This document shows, piece by piece, positions 34,760 through 44,706 of a stretch of DNA of 64,000 nt. The position numbers and the translations under genes are program-made. The notes beneath the pieces are model-generated. The model had not been told where the DNA came from and ran no database searches. It saw only the letters and a program-made list of their open reading frames with translations. Within the stretch, counting starts at the first letter, position 1. The number at the start of each line of letters is the position of its first letter. The DNA comes from Mucilaginibacter sp. (lineage in GTDB: Bacteria > Bacteroidota > Bacteroidia > Sphingobacteriales > Sphingobacteriaceae), in contig JAQBOV010000005.1 of assembly GCA_028287895.1 (NCBI GenBank), forward strand, positions 62,001 through 126,000, read 5' to 3'.

Positions 34760-34864
34760 AAAAGCGGGGTACCATCCGCTGCCGTCAAAGCCGGCAGGCA
34801 GGAGGGCGCCTAAAGGCCCTGCCCGGTAAGCCTGGACAGGGCCCTGGCATGATATCGCTTTTTT
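34758..34864. terminator. Large inverted-repeat hairpin after the SDR gene
   Basis: AAAAAAGCG at 34758-34766 pairs with CGCTTTTTT at 34856-34864 and encloses a GC-rich interior with its own stem (GGCCCTG ... CAGGGCC). The T-run at the end fits a plus-strand terminator. The ~100-nt structured interior is longer than usual. Confidence 0.65.
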
Positions 34865-34947
34865 ATAATCAATAATTACAGTTCTACAATCTGTAACAAT
34901 TTCTTACTTGCACCATCTATTATTATCAAGCCTGAAGAAATTGCGCC

Positions 34948-35646
34948 ATGAATAACAGGAACAGCAAAGCCGACCGTTGGGTGTGGGGAATCATCATTTT
35001 TCTGATGCTGATCGGTATGGCCATCGTTTATCGAAGGGTCGTTTTTATCAGCGAATTAAATACGCCTAAGGGCTTTGTGCCGGGGGTGACAAAAAGCAGA
35101 TCGCCTGTGCCGGATGACGGGTTTGCAGCGCATCCTTTGTTAACCCTGATCCATATTATTCCCGGATTGCTGTTCATGCTGCTGGCGCCGCTGCAATTCG
35201 TAAAAAGATTGCGCGCCGGCTATGCTAAAGTGCTGCGCTTTATGGGTTATCTGGTATTGATCTGTGGAGTAATCATCGGGTCAACCGCCCTGGTAATGGG
35301 CTTTACCATGGCTATAGGCGGCATCACTGAAACACTCGCAGTTGCAGTATTTGGAACAGCGTTCCTTTTTTCAATCGTAAAGGCTTATTCACACATGATA
35401 AAAAGAGAGACCGCACTATACCGGGAATGGATGATCAGGGTATTGGCTATCGGCCTGGCTGTTTCTACCACAAGGCCCATTATAGGGATATTTTTTGCCA
35501 CAAGCCGGTTCACCGGCTTGACCGTTCACCAGTTTTTTGGCGTGGCCTTCTGGATCGCATTTATCTTGCATGTAACGGTTGCCGAAATATGGATCAAAAG
35601 GACAAGGGGGAAGGTGATAATGCAGGGTACCCTGACATCGAATTGA
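34948..35646 (+). CDS. DUF2306 membrane protein
   Basis: A 232-residue membrane protein with about seven segments and conserved His residues in segments (LLTLIHIIPGLLFML, VKAYSHMIKRETALYREWMIRV, VHQFFG). This is the DUF2306 layout; a second, 216-residue member lies at 50566. Some members are thought to be haem-containing or redox-related because of the His pattern; that is inference. Confidence 0.8.
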   Translation: MNNRNSKADRWVWGIIIFLMLIGMAIVYRRVVFISELNTPKGFVPGVTKSRSPVPDDGFAAHPLLTLIHIIPGLLFMLLAPLQFVKRLRAGYAKVLRFMGYLVLICGVIIGSTALVMGFTMAIGGITETLAVAVFGTAFLFSIVKAYSHMIKRETALYREWMIRVLAIGLAVSTTRPIIGIFFATSRFTGLTVHQFFGVAFWIAFILHVTVAEIWIKRTRGKVIMQGTLTSN

Positions 35647-35669
35647 ATGCTCAGACAACAGCCTTGCAT

Positions 35670-36347
35670 TTAAGTGTTAACGCCTGAACTGACAGGCAAA
35701 TAACCCCATTTAATTAAATCTTCAAGAGTTGAAATTGCCCTTAAACTACCATCCGTCAACAGACAATACCGGTTAGCCACATCCAATACATTTCTGTAAT
35801 CATGGTCAGTTAAGATGATCCCTTTGTTTTTGGAATGAGCTTTTATCATCACTTTAAGTTGATCAACGACCACAGGGGCAACCCCATTAAAAGGTTCATC
35901 GAATAATAAGAATTTGGAAGATGAATTTAAAAGCAACTTGATCTCCAGATACCTCAGCTCACCACCTGAAAGATCATTGATCTTGTTATTGACCAGTCTG
36001 CCCATTAGCTCATCCTGTTCAAAAAACTGAATACCATCCTTACCAAGAAACAGTTCGATAGTTTTTATAACCGTTAACTGATGGGGTAAAAATGAGTCTT
36101 GCGGTAAATACGCAATTTCTCCTTTGGTTTGATAAGCCCGATTATGCACCTTACCATCTATCCGTATAAATTTCGTTTCCCCTTGTTCTGATCCGAATAA
36201 GATTTTCAGCAGTGTTGATTTTCCTGTGCCATTTCTGCCAAGCAGCCCAATAATATCACCGGTTTGGCATTTTAAGTAAATATCGGTTAAAATCCTGTTG
36301 TCTGAATAGGTTTTAATAACACTATCAATTTCTAATAGACTACACAT
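35670..36347 (-). CDS. ABC transporter ATP-binding protein
   Basis: A 225-residue single ATPase domain with Walker A (GRNGTGKST, residues ~38-46), the Q-loop region (LPQDS), signature LSGGE (near 128), Walker B (FLLFDEP) and the switch His (LTDHDYR). It has no membrane part of its own. Its 5' end overlaps the last 8 bp of the upstream 104-residue membrane protein gene, pointing to translational coupling and a two-component transporter; its sequence is closest in feel to LptB/branched-chain type ATPases. The cargo is unknown. Confidence 0.87.
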   Translation of the reverse strand: MCSLLEIDSVIKTYSDNRILTDIYLKCQTGDIIGLLGRNGTGKSTLLKILFGSEQGETKFIRIDGKVHNRAYQTKGEIAYLPQDSFLPHQLTVIKTIELFLGKDGIQFFEQDELMGRLVNNKINDLSGGELRYLEIKLLLNSSSKFLLFDEPFNGVAPVVVDQLKVMIKAHSKNKGIILTDHDYRNVLDVANRYCLLTDGSLRAISTLEDLIKWGYLPVSSGVNT

Positions 36348-36654
36348 ATCTGCTTATTACGATTAACATTGCACCGATTAAAATATTTACCAGACAGCAA
36401 GTCAACATCAAAGTAGTTTTTGAGATGCCTAAATTGTAATAAAAATAATATTCGTTCTTGAGTGTGAGTTCTTTATACAGCAAGCTGCACAAAGTGCCAC
36501 CTGACATATGGGCCATTGAAAACAACTGGATAAAAAGTGATAGGGATGCAAGGCCAAAAATAGACATCATTGAAGCAAAGCCTATACTTAATGTTAGTGT
36601 ACTTTTATAAAATACAGCCAAGGGAGCAACTTTGGTGATAAAATTCTTAGGCAT
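36340..36654 (-). CDS. Small membrane protein coupled to the ABC ATPase
   Basis: Only 104 residues with about three hydrophobic segments (near residues 15-45, 48-60 and 82-103); there is no recognised domain. It ends inside the start of the ATPase gene (8-bp overlap). No standard ABC permease motif (such as a coupling helix) can be called. It might be the membrane partner in a minimal exporter, or an accessory subunit; I cannot tell which. Confidence 0.6.
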   Translation of the reverse strand: MPKNFITKVAPLAVFYKSTLTLSIGFASMMSIFGLASLSLFIQLFSMAHMSGGTLCSLLYKELTLKNEYYFYYNLGISKTTLMLTCCLVNILIGAMLIVISRYV

Positions 36655-36868
36655 CTCACTAACAAACTATTAAGTTTCTGTTTTATTATCTGTTGCCGTA
36701 TTTTAACTTATGGCTAGTGCTTTTCCTGTCCCGGCGGGCTCTGTTCTGCAACCTGTTTGGCGGTGCCATCTGGCACGATAGTGAGATATCTTTATACAGC
36801 AATGCCTACGAATTTTTTATGCTGAAGGTAACTTTAAACCTACAGGACCCTGTCAAAAGAATCACATC

Positions 36869-36902
36869 AAAAAAAAGCCGCCTGCATCTTGCAGACAGCT
36901 TT
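36869..36902 (-). terminator. Intrinsic terminator of the GIN-domain gene
   Basis: On the minus strand a stem GCTGTCTGC / GCAGGCGGC with a 5-nt loop (two G-T pairs) is followed by TTTTTTTT, 30 bp after the stop. A clear Rho-independent terminator. Confidence 0.8.
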
Positions 36903-36931
36903 AAAACTATTAAACTAAGCTTCTATACGTA

Positions 36932-37537
36932 TTATTCAAGACCGGCCAGGTCATCTTTCCTGGTTTCGGCCGGCTTGGTCGCCTTGGTTTCGGTATAGCG
37001 ATCTGCTGAAAAATCAGGTTTTACAAGGGTTGAACCCTCGCTGCGGTTTAAGATGAATTCATCTACAGTTCCGCTCAGTTCGATTTTAGCGTGATCCCTT
37101 AAAGTTACATTTGCGCTATACGAATTAAAATTCAGTTTGGCTGATGCGTAATCATGCAGGTCGATGCTAAATTCAATTTTAGAAACATCGCCAAATGACT
37201 TTACTTCAGCGTTATCATAAGCTGAAACTGAACGCAGATTTTCGGAAGTAACCCATACTACCAATTTTTCGGTACCATATGACGATATGCGCAACACGCC
37301 GTTGCTGCTTTGTACCAACGCACTTTCAGAATAGTATTTGTTGTAAACTTTTACCTGTTCAGCTGAATTACCTGAAATAAATAACTCAACATTTCCGCGA
37401 ATTTCAATTTTACTGACGGCTTTAATGTTGTTCAAAATAGTATAGCCTGCATTATTTGTGGTAGCTGCATAAGTTGAACTTGCTATTGCTGATATTACAA
37501 CGAATGCCAGCAATAAGGACAAAATTTTGGTTTTCAT
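36932..37537 (-). CDS. Secreted DUF2807/GIN-domain protein (putative adhesin head)
   Basis: The ATG at 37537 opens a signal peptide (MKTKILSLLLAFVVISAI...YA); the open frame beyond it to 37639 has no signal. The mature ~180 residues are the GIN/DUF2807 beta-helix: IEIRGNVELFISG, VVWVTSENLRSVSAYDNAEVKSFG, FSIDLHDYASAKLNFNSYSANVTLRDHAKIELSG. It belongs to a broad Bacteroidota family of secreted beta-helical proteins, sometimes called auto-transporter adhesin head; role unknown. A terminator follows. Confidence 0.82.
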   Translation of the reverse strand: MKTKILSLLLAFVVISAIASSTYAATTNNAGYTILNNIKAVSKIEIRGNVELFISGNSAEQVKVYNKYYSESALVQSSNGVLRISSYGTEKLVVWVTSENLRSVSAYDNAEVKSFGDVSKIEFSIDLHDYASAKLNFNSYSANVTLRDHAKIELSGTVDEFILNRSEGSTLVKPDFSADRYTETKATKPAETRKDDLAGLE

Positions 37538-37639
37538 TTTTTTATATTTAATTACCTTTTTGTTTAATTTATCCGGCCCTACATTTAAATGCTGAACAAA
37601 ATCTTGCCTGGCATGCAAGTACCGTTTAATCTGCTGCAA

Positions 37640-37947
37640 AGGTGGGGTTTAACAGGGAGGGAATAATCATCTTAGTGTAATAAATACACTATTCGAAAAA
37701 GGCGCAAAATATCTTATAACAACCTCAATTTAAATACTATATACAACACAAATAAAGCGAATTAACTCAATATGCAAAAGACACACCGCTGTAGGAGCAG
37801 TAATTGGCGGCGTATTTATCTTATTACTTCAATAAAATTGTTACCGCTACCGCGGCTCCCTACCGGCACCTGTTTAATATATTGGGAACATACACGGGAG
37901 GGCTATACGATTTGCTTATTGTGGAACTATCTGGCCTGTATTTTTAA
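37640..37947. other. Intergenic region, no clear gene
   Basis: I see no convincing gene. A 48-codon frame from a TTG at 37804 to a stop at 37947 (ending LGTYTGGLYDLLIVELSGLYF) has no family I know and could be chance. It abuts the DUF4468 stop. Confidence 0.3.
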
Positions 37948-38550
37948 CTAAAATTCAGCAGCCAGGTTAGACGGCTTTTTAGTCATGGATTCTTTTAAAG
38001 TGCCAATCCTGGCTTTAAACTCAGCGACCATTTTGTTGACAACTCTTGGGTATAATGCTTTATAGGGGCCTCTTTGTTTTGGGATGGCATCGTAAACGTC
38101 TTTCATGGTAAGATGCACACTCCTGGAATTATTTTCTGCAACATGATACTCTTTTGTTATTATGATATCGTACAACCGGTATCTGTATTTTCCATCTTTG
38201 CAGGTGATCTCGGTATTATAATTAATATCCCATTTAAGCACTGCTATGCCTCCAGGAAATGAGGTTTTATAGTCACCAACCGTCAAGGCTCCCTTACCAA
38301 TTATCCGCCCTTCTCCCCTGTCATCATACTGAAAAGCGTCCTGTGCGCCGATAAAAATATCCATAAAGTAAATTTTGGCATTTTTATATAACCGGTCTTT
38401 TTTTATGGCACTATCAACTTTTACTGTTTCCTGGAACTGATAGGTGCAATCGACTACAGGAATAGTATCGGGCAGAATACTGTTCTTTTTCTGCCCCTGA
38501 GCTGCGATAGAAATTAGGGCCGCAGCTGCAATAAAGATTAATCTTTTCAT
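37948..38550 (-). CDS. DUF4468 domain-containing secreted protein
   Basis: A signal peptide (MKRLIFIAAAALISIAAQ) precedes about 180 residues of the DUF4468 family, a TBP-like fold found in secreted Bacteroidota proteins: YQFQETVKVDSAIKKDRLYKNA, GKGALTVGDY, VLKWDINYNTEITCKDGKYRYRLYDII. Function unknown. Single gene. Confidence 0.8.
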   Translation of the reverse strand: MKRLIFIAAAALISIAAQGQKKNSILPDTIPVVDCTYQFQETVKVDSAIKKDRLYKNAKIYFMDIFIGAQDAFQYDDRGEGRIIGKGALTVGDYKTSFPGGIAVLKWDINYNTEITCKDGKYRYRLYDIIITKEYHVAENNSRSVHLTMKDVYDAIPKQRGPYKALYPRVVNKMVAEFKARIGTLKESMTKKPSNLAAEF

Positions 38551-38898
38551 TATGAACTAATTAGTGGCAAAAACATAGTACAAATACTAAACCAAAAACC
38601 ATTTTTAATTAATTATAGCCTGTTTAGCATTAATCAAAACAATTCAGCCCGATTCCCGGCGATCAATCTCCTCACAATTTGGGGCAAATCATTCCCGATT
38701 TGCTACGCTTGATAGCAATGAATCATCATTTTAAAGTATTCGGGGCGCTCATCGCTCAAAAAACTGAACACGCCAATTTCTCCGCTATTTTTCCATTGCA
38801 GACCATCAGCATATTTATTCCATGTAATTAATGCTATTTTTATATCGGCGAAAACTTAAACCCTGTTCAAAAGGTTTAGGTATTACACATACCCGAAT
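38551..38898. other. Divergent intergenic region between DUF4468 and cbpA genes
   Basis: No gene seen. It contains a hairpin (GCAAATC ... GATTTGC, 38684-38703). I see no clear -7 box for cbpA. Confidence 0.3.
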
Positions 38899-39822
38899 AT
38901 GGCTTTTATTGATTATTACAAGATATTAGGCGTTGACAAGAGCGCTGCAGAAAAGGACATAAAGGCTGCTTACCGTAAGCTGGCGCGAAAATTCCATCCC
39001 GACCTGAACCCCAATGATACCGAGGCTAACAAGAAATTCCAGCAGATAAACGAAGCCAACGAAGTTTTGAGTGATCCCGAAAAACGAAAAAAGTATGATA
39101 AGTATGGCGAGCACTGGCAGCACGGCGAAGAACATGAGCAATACGCCCGGCAGCAGCAACAGCAGGGAAGGCAATACAGCGGTTTCGGCGGAGGGCATGG
39201 CCAGGGTTTCGAAAGCTTTGAAGGTTTTGGCGGAGGCAGCGATTTTTCTGATTTCTTTCAGCAGATGTTTGGTGGTATGGGTGGTGGCCGCAGCAGGCAA
39301 CAGGCAAAATACCGCGGACAAGATTTTACTGCTGAACTGCACCTGACTTTAAGGGAAGCCGCCGAAACTCATAAACAAACGCTTACTGTAAACGGCAAAC
39401 AGATACGTATTACCATTCCGGCAGGTGTGGAGAACGGGCAAACGATAAAGATACCCGGACATGGCGGCCCGGGCAGTAACGGGGGTCCGCCGGGAGATCT
39501 GTATATTACTTTTGCTATAGCCAATGACCCGCATTTTAAGCGGACCGGCGCCGACCTTTATGCCACTATAAAGCTCGATTTGTACACCGCAGTACTCGGA
39601 GGTGAACTTACCGTAGATACGCTGAACGGCAAGGTAAAACTAAAGGTAAGCCCGGGAACACAGAATGGCACTAAAGTAAAACTGAAAGGAAAAGGTTTCC
39701 CGGTGTATAAAAAGCACAATGAGATTGGCGACCTGTACCTTACCTATGACGTGCAAATACCCACCCACCTGACCGATAAACAAAAAGAATTGTTCAGTGA
39801 ATTAGCCAAAGGTGAAAGGTGA
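38899..39822 (+). CDS. cbpA: DnaJ-like co-chaperone CbpA
   Basis: A J-domain (residues 1-70, with the HPD in KFHPDLNPN) is followed by a Gly/Phe-rich linker with poly-Gln ([21 protein letters not shown]) and two C-terminal substrate-binding domains ([45 protein letters not shown]). It lacks the Cys-rich zinc-finger part of DnaJ, so it is the CbpA type that works with DnaK. Its modulator gene cbpM follows 77 bp downstream, as in E. coli. Confidence 0.93.
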   Translation: MAFIDYYKILGVDKSAAEKDIKAAYRKLARKFHPDLNPNDTEANKKFQQINEANEVLSDPEKRKKYDKYGEHWQHGEEHEQYARQQQQQGRQYSGFGGGHGQGFESFEGFGGGSDFSDFFQQMFGGMGGGRSRQQAKYRGQDFTAELHLTLREAAETHKQTLTVNGKQIRITIPAGVENGQTIKIPGHGGPGSNGGPPGDLYITFAIANDPHFKRTGADLYATIKLDLYTAVLGGELTVDTLNGKVKLKVSPGTQNGTKVKLKGKGFPVYKKHNEIGDLYLTYDVQIPTHLTDKQKELFSELAKGER

Positions 39823-39899
39823 AACCCGGCCTGCCGGCAGAAAGATATTTAAGTTTTAGAATTAGAAATTAGCGTTTAGAATTTAATATTTAAAAGACC

Positions 39900-40196
39900 A
39901 TGACTACAGCAACGCTCATAACAACCAATGATTTTTGTACCTGGCACCAGGTGGAGTACACTTTTATTCGTTCGCTGCGCGAAGCGGGGCTGGTGGAGAT
40001 CACTATTATCGATCAGGCTGAATATATTCCCGAAACCCAATTGAAGAAACTGGAAAAAATGGTAAGGCTGCATCATGATCTGGATATCAATATTGCCGGC
40101 ATTGAAGCCATTGCCCATCTGCTGGAGCGGCTTGAATATCTACAGAATGAAATGCGTACGCTTAAAAACAGGTTAAGATTATATGAAGAAGGCTGA
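39900..40196 (+). CDS. cbpM: Chaperone modulator CbpM
   Basis: A 98-residue protein of the CbpM family: an N-terminal MerR-like winged part with TNDFCTWHQVEYTFIRSLREAGLVEI, and a C-terminal helix pair (LEKMVRLHHDLDINIAGIEAIAHLLERLEYLQNEM). CbpM binds the J-domain of CbpA and checks its activity. It directly follows cbpA on the same strand. Confidence 0.9.
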   Translation: MTTATLITTNDFCTWHQVEYTFIRSLREAGLVEITIIDQAEYIPETQLKKLEKMVRLHHDLDINIAGIEAIAHLLERLEYLQNEMRTLKNRLRLYEEG

Positions 40197-40320
40197 CTGA
40201 TCTCTTTTTGGTGCATGTAGTGCACCAGGTGCGTTTGCAACATGCACTTGCCTGATATCATCACAGAACCCGACTTTACAACCTTTCAGCCTTTCAAATT
40301 TACAACCTTACCACCTCAAA

Positions 40321-41400
40321 ATGACCGGGCTTAATATCACCAACCAACGTCTGTTAAACCAACACCTGGCTTCGCCTGTTTATACCAGCCCTGCCGATAC
40401 TGTACATTACATGGGCGCCATACAGGCACAGGACTATGCCGGCGCCAAATGGGCCATTGCCCTGCGTTCACTGGGTGCCACAGATGCCCTAGTTGAAAGC
40501 GCATTTACCGACGGCGATATTATCCGCACCCATGTAATGCGGCCTACCTGGCACTTTGTTTCTCCCAGGGATGTCCGCTGGATGCTTGAACTGACTGCGC
40601 CCAGGGTGCAGGGTATCGCAGCTTTCAGGCACCGGCAGCTAAACTTGGATCAGGATATCTTCCGCCGATGTGAAAAAGCCCTAGCAAAAGCATTAACAGG
40701 GGGAAAGCACTTATCGCGCGATGAAGTTACCCATGTTCTGCAGCAAGCAGGAATAGCTACCGATGAACAGCGATTTGTACACATTATGATGCAAATGGAA
40801 TTGATCGGGCTGGTTTGCAGTGGGGGCCGTCTGGGGAAACAATTCAGCTATACGCTGCTGGATGAACGCGTTCCTGCTGCAAAAGCGTTGGATCGCCGGG
40901 ATGCTTTGGCTATGCTCGCCGAACGCTATTTTACCGCCCATGGCCCTGCGACCCTGCAAGATTTTGCCTGGTGGAGCGGGCTTTCAGTCACCGATTCCAA
41001 AGCCGGGCTCGAAATGTTGAAGCACAAACTGGTTAATGAAATATCCGGGGGAAACACTTATTGGTTTGCCCAACAGGTTTCTGCTCCGAAAAGCAATTCT
41101 CCCATTGCTTTTCTATTGCCCAATTATGATGAATATATCGTTAGCTATAAAGACCGCAGCGCAGCAATAGCTTCAACAGACATCAATAAAACTGATCCCC
41201 GCGGTACTATTTTCAACCATACTATACTCATCAACGGCCGCATTGCCGGTACCTGGAAACGGAGCTTCCGGAAAGACACCGTCTTTTTGGAAATTGCTCC
41301 CTTCGCACCTTTAAGCAAAGCGAACCATGCAGCAATCCTGGCAGCGGCAAAACGCTATACTAAATTTTTAGGATTAAAAGATTTTAAATTACAACCGTAG
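40321..41400 (+). CDS. Winged-helix DNA-binding protein, AlkZ/YcaQ-like
   Basis: A 359-residue member of the HTH_42 family. It begins with RLLNQHLASPVYTSPADTVHYMGAIQAQDYAGAKWAIALR, in which QAQ matches the QxQ catalytic motif of AlkZ-type DNA glycosylases; THVMRPTWHFVSPRDVRWML follows. Two or three winged-helix modules and a final FLLPNYDEYIVSYKDR / NHTILINGRIAGTWKR pair are typical. Repair of interstrand cross-links is established for some members (E. coli YcaQ, Streptomyces AlkZ); here it is inference. Confidence 0.83.
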   Translation: MTGLNITNQRLLNQHLASPVYTSPADTVHYMGAIQAQDYAGAKWAIALRSLGATDALVESAFTDGDIIRTHVMRPTWHFVSPRDVRWMLELTAPRVQGIAAFRHRQLNLDQDIFRRCEKALAKALTGGKHLSRDEVTHVLQQAGIATDEQRFVHIMMQMELIGLVCSGGRLGKQFSYTLLDERVPAAKALDRRDALAMLAERYFTAHGPATLQDFAWWSGLSVTDSKAGLEMLKHKLVNEISGGNTYWFAQQVSAPKSNSPIAFLLPNYDEYIVSYKDRSAAIASTDINKTDPRGTIFNHTILINGRIAGTWKRSFRKDTVFLEIAPFAPLSKANHAAILAAAKRYTKFLGLKDFKLQP

Positions 41401-41516
41401 AGGCGCAATGCCGACACCTAGGAAGTAATTAGGTAAGAAAAGCATAGCGCAGCCTATGCGGTCATTCTCCCGATCATCAGGGTAGCCGAAATTTTAATTT
41501 AAGCGATAACTTTATT

Positions 41517-44500
41517 TCAAATATCATAATCCGAGGCATCCTTAGCCATTTCATGAATAATGGCATCCAGCCGTTCAATTTCTTTTTGAAAATGGGCAAG
41601 TGTTTCACTGTCCGATGGATGATCTTTCAGTATTGAAGCAAGCGCTTTTAAATTGGCTACGGGGCTTCGCATCAGGTGAGATTGCTTCCAGGCCATATCC
41701 TTGATGCTATTGACTTGACTTTGTATACGCTCGTAAGCCCTTTTCAAATTCTGTTCGGTATTTTTCCTTTCTGTTATATCATACAGGGTGATCAGCATGC
41801 CTAAGATACCTTTATCACTATCACTGGTTAATGGCGATAATCTCACCTCAAACCAGTATACAGATCCATCGGCTGCCCTCGGATAATCAATTTCATAATT
41901 GATATGGGTTCCATTTAATACTTGTTTTGCTAAATTCAGAAAATGCGGTAACCGCTCTGTCCGGAAAACATCGGCAAGCCGTTCTCCTTTCTGAGGTACA
42001 TGGTGGTAATGTTCTTTTGCAAATTCAATAGCTTTCTGATTAAACGCCAGCACCTTTAACTCTGTATCAAATAAGGCGTAGGCAGTATCGGTTGTCTTTA
42101 GAATCGTTTGCAGGTTAGCTTCAGACTTTTGAAGCGATTCTTCTGCCCTCAGCTTTTCAGTGATATCATTTGTTAACGACAGTCGTACCGCCCTGCCGTC
42201 GAATATGATGTCGTGTGCCATTATTTGTACAAACATGATCGTGCCATCCTTCTTCAAATGCCTGACAATACGCAGATCAGTTGATGTGCTGATATTTTTT
42301 CTGTAGCCTTCCAGTTGTTCCTCCATATCCTCTTCCGGCCTGAGTATCTTAACACTTTTGTTCAAAAGCTCCGCTATGGTATATCCATACAAATTAGCAG
42401 CAGCCTCGTTAACAGCAATGATCGAAAGGCTGTCCTTTTCGATCATCCATAAGGGCAAAGGATTACTTTCAAAAATTAACTTATACTTCTGCTCCGACAA
42501 TCTTAATTCTTCTTCTGCCTTTATGCGCGAGGAAATATCAATTCCGATACCTAACAAGCACCATTTGTTCTCATATATTATAGGGCTGCCGGTTAATAAA
42601 TAAGAAATTTTTGTTCCATCTTTAGTTATTGCTTTGGCCTCCACCATTGCATAACCCTCAGTAAATACTTTTTCTACCTCCGCCTTTACCATTTCCAGAT
42701 CTTCCTTGCTTATCAGGTCATCCGCATTTAACCCTTCAATTTCCTTTGCAGTATATCCTGTTACTATTTCAAAACTTGTATTCCAGCGCAAATATTTCCC
42801 ATTAGCATCACGTAAATAAAATACCCCCGGCAAACTATTTATTATGGTATCAGAAAGTATTTTTTCGTTTAAAATAAGTTCCTCAGCATGCTTTCGTTCG
42901 GTAATATCTATCATTGATCCCATAATTACAGGTTCGCCGGCAATTATGGCCCGGCTGCCATAAAATTCCACCCAGTTGGCTGAACCGTCCTTCTTCAGGC
43001 CTATAATCTCGTAATTAATGCTCTCGACCTCACCGGTCATACGTTTCCTTATATTTTCAGTAGTAATATGCCGGTAGCTTTCATCAATAATTGCTTCTAC
43101 CGGCACCGTGTTTATCAATTCTTCGGGCCTGTAACCAAAAACTTCTGCAAACCGGGGGTTTACATAAATAAACCTCCCGTTTTGAACCATGTAAACCCCC
43201 ACCATTGACTTTTCGGCAATTGTGCGGAATTTGAGTTCAGCCTCCTTAAGCTCGGTCTCCATCTTTTTCCTGTAGGTAATATCCCTTGCAATAACCAATA
43301 TCATGTTGTCCGAGAACATCTTTACGTTGATCTCGACAGGGAACACGTGTTTGTCCCTGCGCATAAATCTTCTCTCACGAACTTTGGACCGCTCGGGGTT
43401 TTCTATACTTTTTGGCAAAGGATCCGTTTTTAGCTCTTCAGGGTCAATAATTGCCGCCACGTTTAATTGCAGCAGTTCGCCCCGTGTATAACCTATCATT
43501 TTGCACATGCTATCATTTACATCAGTAAAATTTCCATTCATGTCGAGCACATAAATAGCATCTGATGCCTGCTCAATAAGTGAGCGGTATTTCGCTTCGC
43601 TTTTTTGAACCGCTCTCGTTCGTTCTTCCACTCGCTTCTCAAGATCGGCATTCATTAGTTTCACCTTGGCCTCTGCCTCAGATCGCCTGGCGTCTATCCC
43701 GTTCAGCCAAGTGGCTGTATTCCATATAATGACCAGGCTTATCAATAAAAAACAAACCGCCACCAACGATATTCCTATCTGTAATGTGAATAACCGATAA
43801 TGCTGTGTTTGTACACCAAATGATCCAAACAGGATGACCATGATCAGCATTAAAGTAAAGAGCCGTTTGGCCATTTTATTGCCTATCCGCTTATCTGTGA
43901 ACAACCGTGTAATACCCATTGAAGGGTTTATAAGCGATGCTGCCAGGGATAAAACAAAAAAAAGAATAGCTGTATGGGTCGCCATCGAACTCACATAAAA
44001 AAGGGAATCGAATAATGATACGCCATACAGGTAGCCAATTAATGCGATGGCGGAAAGAATGGTAACTGCATGAAAAAAATACTGAGCAAGTAAATTAAAT
44101 AAACGGTTTTTAGTAGTAAGCAGTAAAAAACCCAGCCCGAGAAGAAGAACACAAATAGTGGCGTTAAACGCCATGCGTCCGGCAAACAGGTGGCTGCCGG
44201 ATATTATTTGCGGATCTGTTACAAATAACTCATCTAATCCTATATTAAAATGCAGCAGAAACTGCAATAGGGTAATTAATCCGATGAGCGTACAAAACAG
44301 TGACAGAACAAAGAAAGCCGGATGTTGATATTTACCGGTTTGATATTGTGTAAGCAATAAAGCGCTTCCAAAAAAAACAAAACATAGGGCTGTATTAAAC
44401 ACCATGACAACAAACCCTGGTACTATTTGCCGCAGGGCCAGGATATTAAATATCCAACCAAACATTACTGTAATACCTGCGGCTATGCTGATTAGGCTAA

Positions 44501-44537
44501 TTATGATGATCGCTTTGTTTTTTTGCTGGTCATACAT
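41517..44537 (-). CDS. Membrane-bound five-PAS sensor protein lacking an ATPase domain
   Basis: The first ~275 residues hold about eight membrane segments, followed by a coiled coil (RRSEAEAKVKLMNADLEKRVEER). Then five PAS/PAC units (starting near residues 314, 432, 558, 685 and 810; e.g. YRSLIEQASDAIYVLD, FRTIAEKSMVGVYMVQ, SDTIINSLPGVFYLRD). The end is a histidine-kinase-like helix pair with an H-box (KQSHLMRSPVANL) and stops at residue 1006. There is no N-box or G-box, so no HATPase domain. It might work with a separate ATPase, or only relay signals. No partner response regulator adjoins. Confidence 0.83.
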   Translation of the reverse strand: MYDQQKNKAIIIISLISIAAGITVMFGWIFNILALRQIVPGFVVMVFNTALCFVFFGSALLLTQYQTGKYQHPAFFVLSLFCTLIGLITLLQFLLHFNIGLDELFVTDPQIISGSHLFAGRMAFNATICVLLLGLGFLLLTTKNRLFNLLAQYFFHAVTILSAIALIGYLYGVSLFDSLFYVSSMATHTAILFFVLSLAASLINPSMGITRLFTDKRIGNKMAKRLFTLMLIMVILFGSFGVQTQHYRLFTLQIGISLVAVCFLLISLVIIWNTATWLNGIDARRSEAEAKVKLMNADLEKRVEERTRAVQKSEAKYRSLIEQASDAIYVLDMNGNFTDVNDSMCKMIGYTRGELLQLNVAAIIDPEELKTDPLPKSIENPERSKVRERRFMRRDKHVFPVEINVKMFSDNMILVIARDITYRKKMETELKEAELKFRTIAEKSMVGVYMVQNGRFIYVNPRFAEVFGYRPEELINTVPVEAIIDESYRHITTENIRKRMTGEVESINYEIIGLKKDGSANWVEFYGSRAIIAGEPVIMGSMIDITERKHAEELILNEKILSDTIINSLPGVFYLRDANGKYLRWNTSFEIVTGYTAKEIEGLNADDLISKEDLEMVKAEVEKVFTEGYAMVEAKAITKDGTKISYLLTGSPIIYENKWCLLGIGIDISSRIKAEEELRLSEQKYKLIFESNPLPLWMIEKDSLSIIAVNEAAANLYGYTIAELLNKSVKILRPEEDMEEQLEGYRKNISTSTDLRIVRHLKKDGTIMFVQIMAHDIIFDGRAVRLSLTNDITEKLRAEESLQKSEANLQTILKTTDTAYALFDTELKVLAFNQKAIEFAKEHYHHVPQKGERLADVFRTERLPHFLNLAKQVLNGTHINYEIDYPRAADGSVYWFEVRLSPLTSDSDKGILGMLITLYDITERKNTEQNLKRAYERIQSQVNSIKDMAWKQSHLMRSPVANLKALASILKDHPSDSETLAHFQKEIERLDAIIHEMAKDASDYDI

Positions 44538-44706
44538 AAAAAATAGATTTAGTAACTTAATATTATAGCCATGGCAAAGGTGCAGGGGGCATATTGTTCA
44601 TTTTCTTTAAAGTTAATACTAAATCAGCATAAAAATCAATCTTAAAGAAAATGATAATTCAGAGGATGTTACCATCATAGTCTGCCAAAGAGTGGAAGAC
44701 TCCCTT

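Noticed and set aside
36693-36998. Plus-strand 101-codon frame
   Set aside because: It overlaps the GIN-domain gene and its terminator and has no family.
37804-37947. 48-codon frame beginning with TTG
   Set aside because: No family likeness and a weak start; may be chance.
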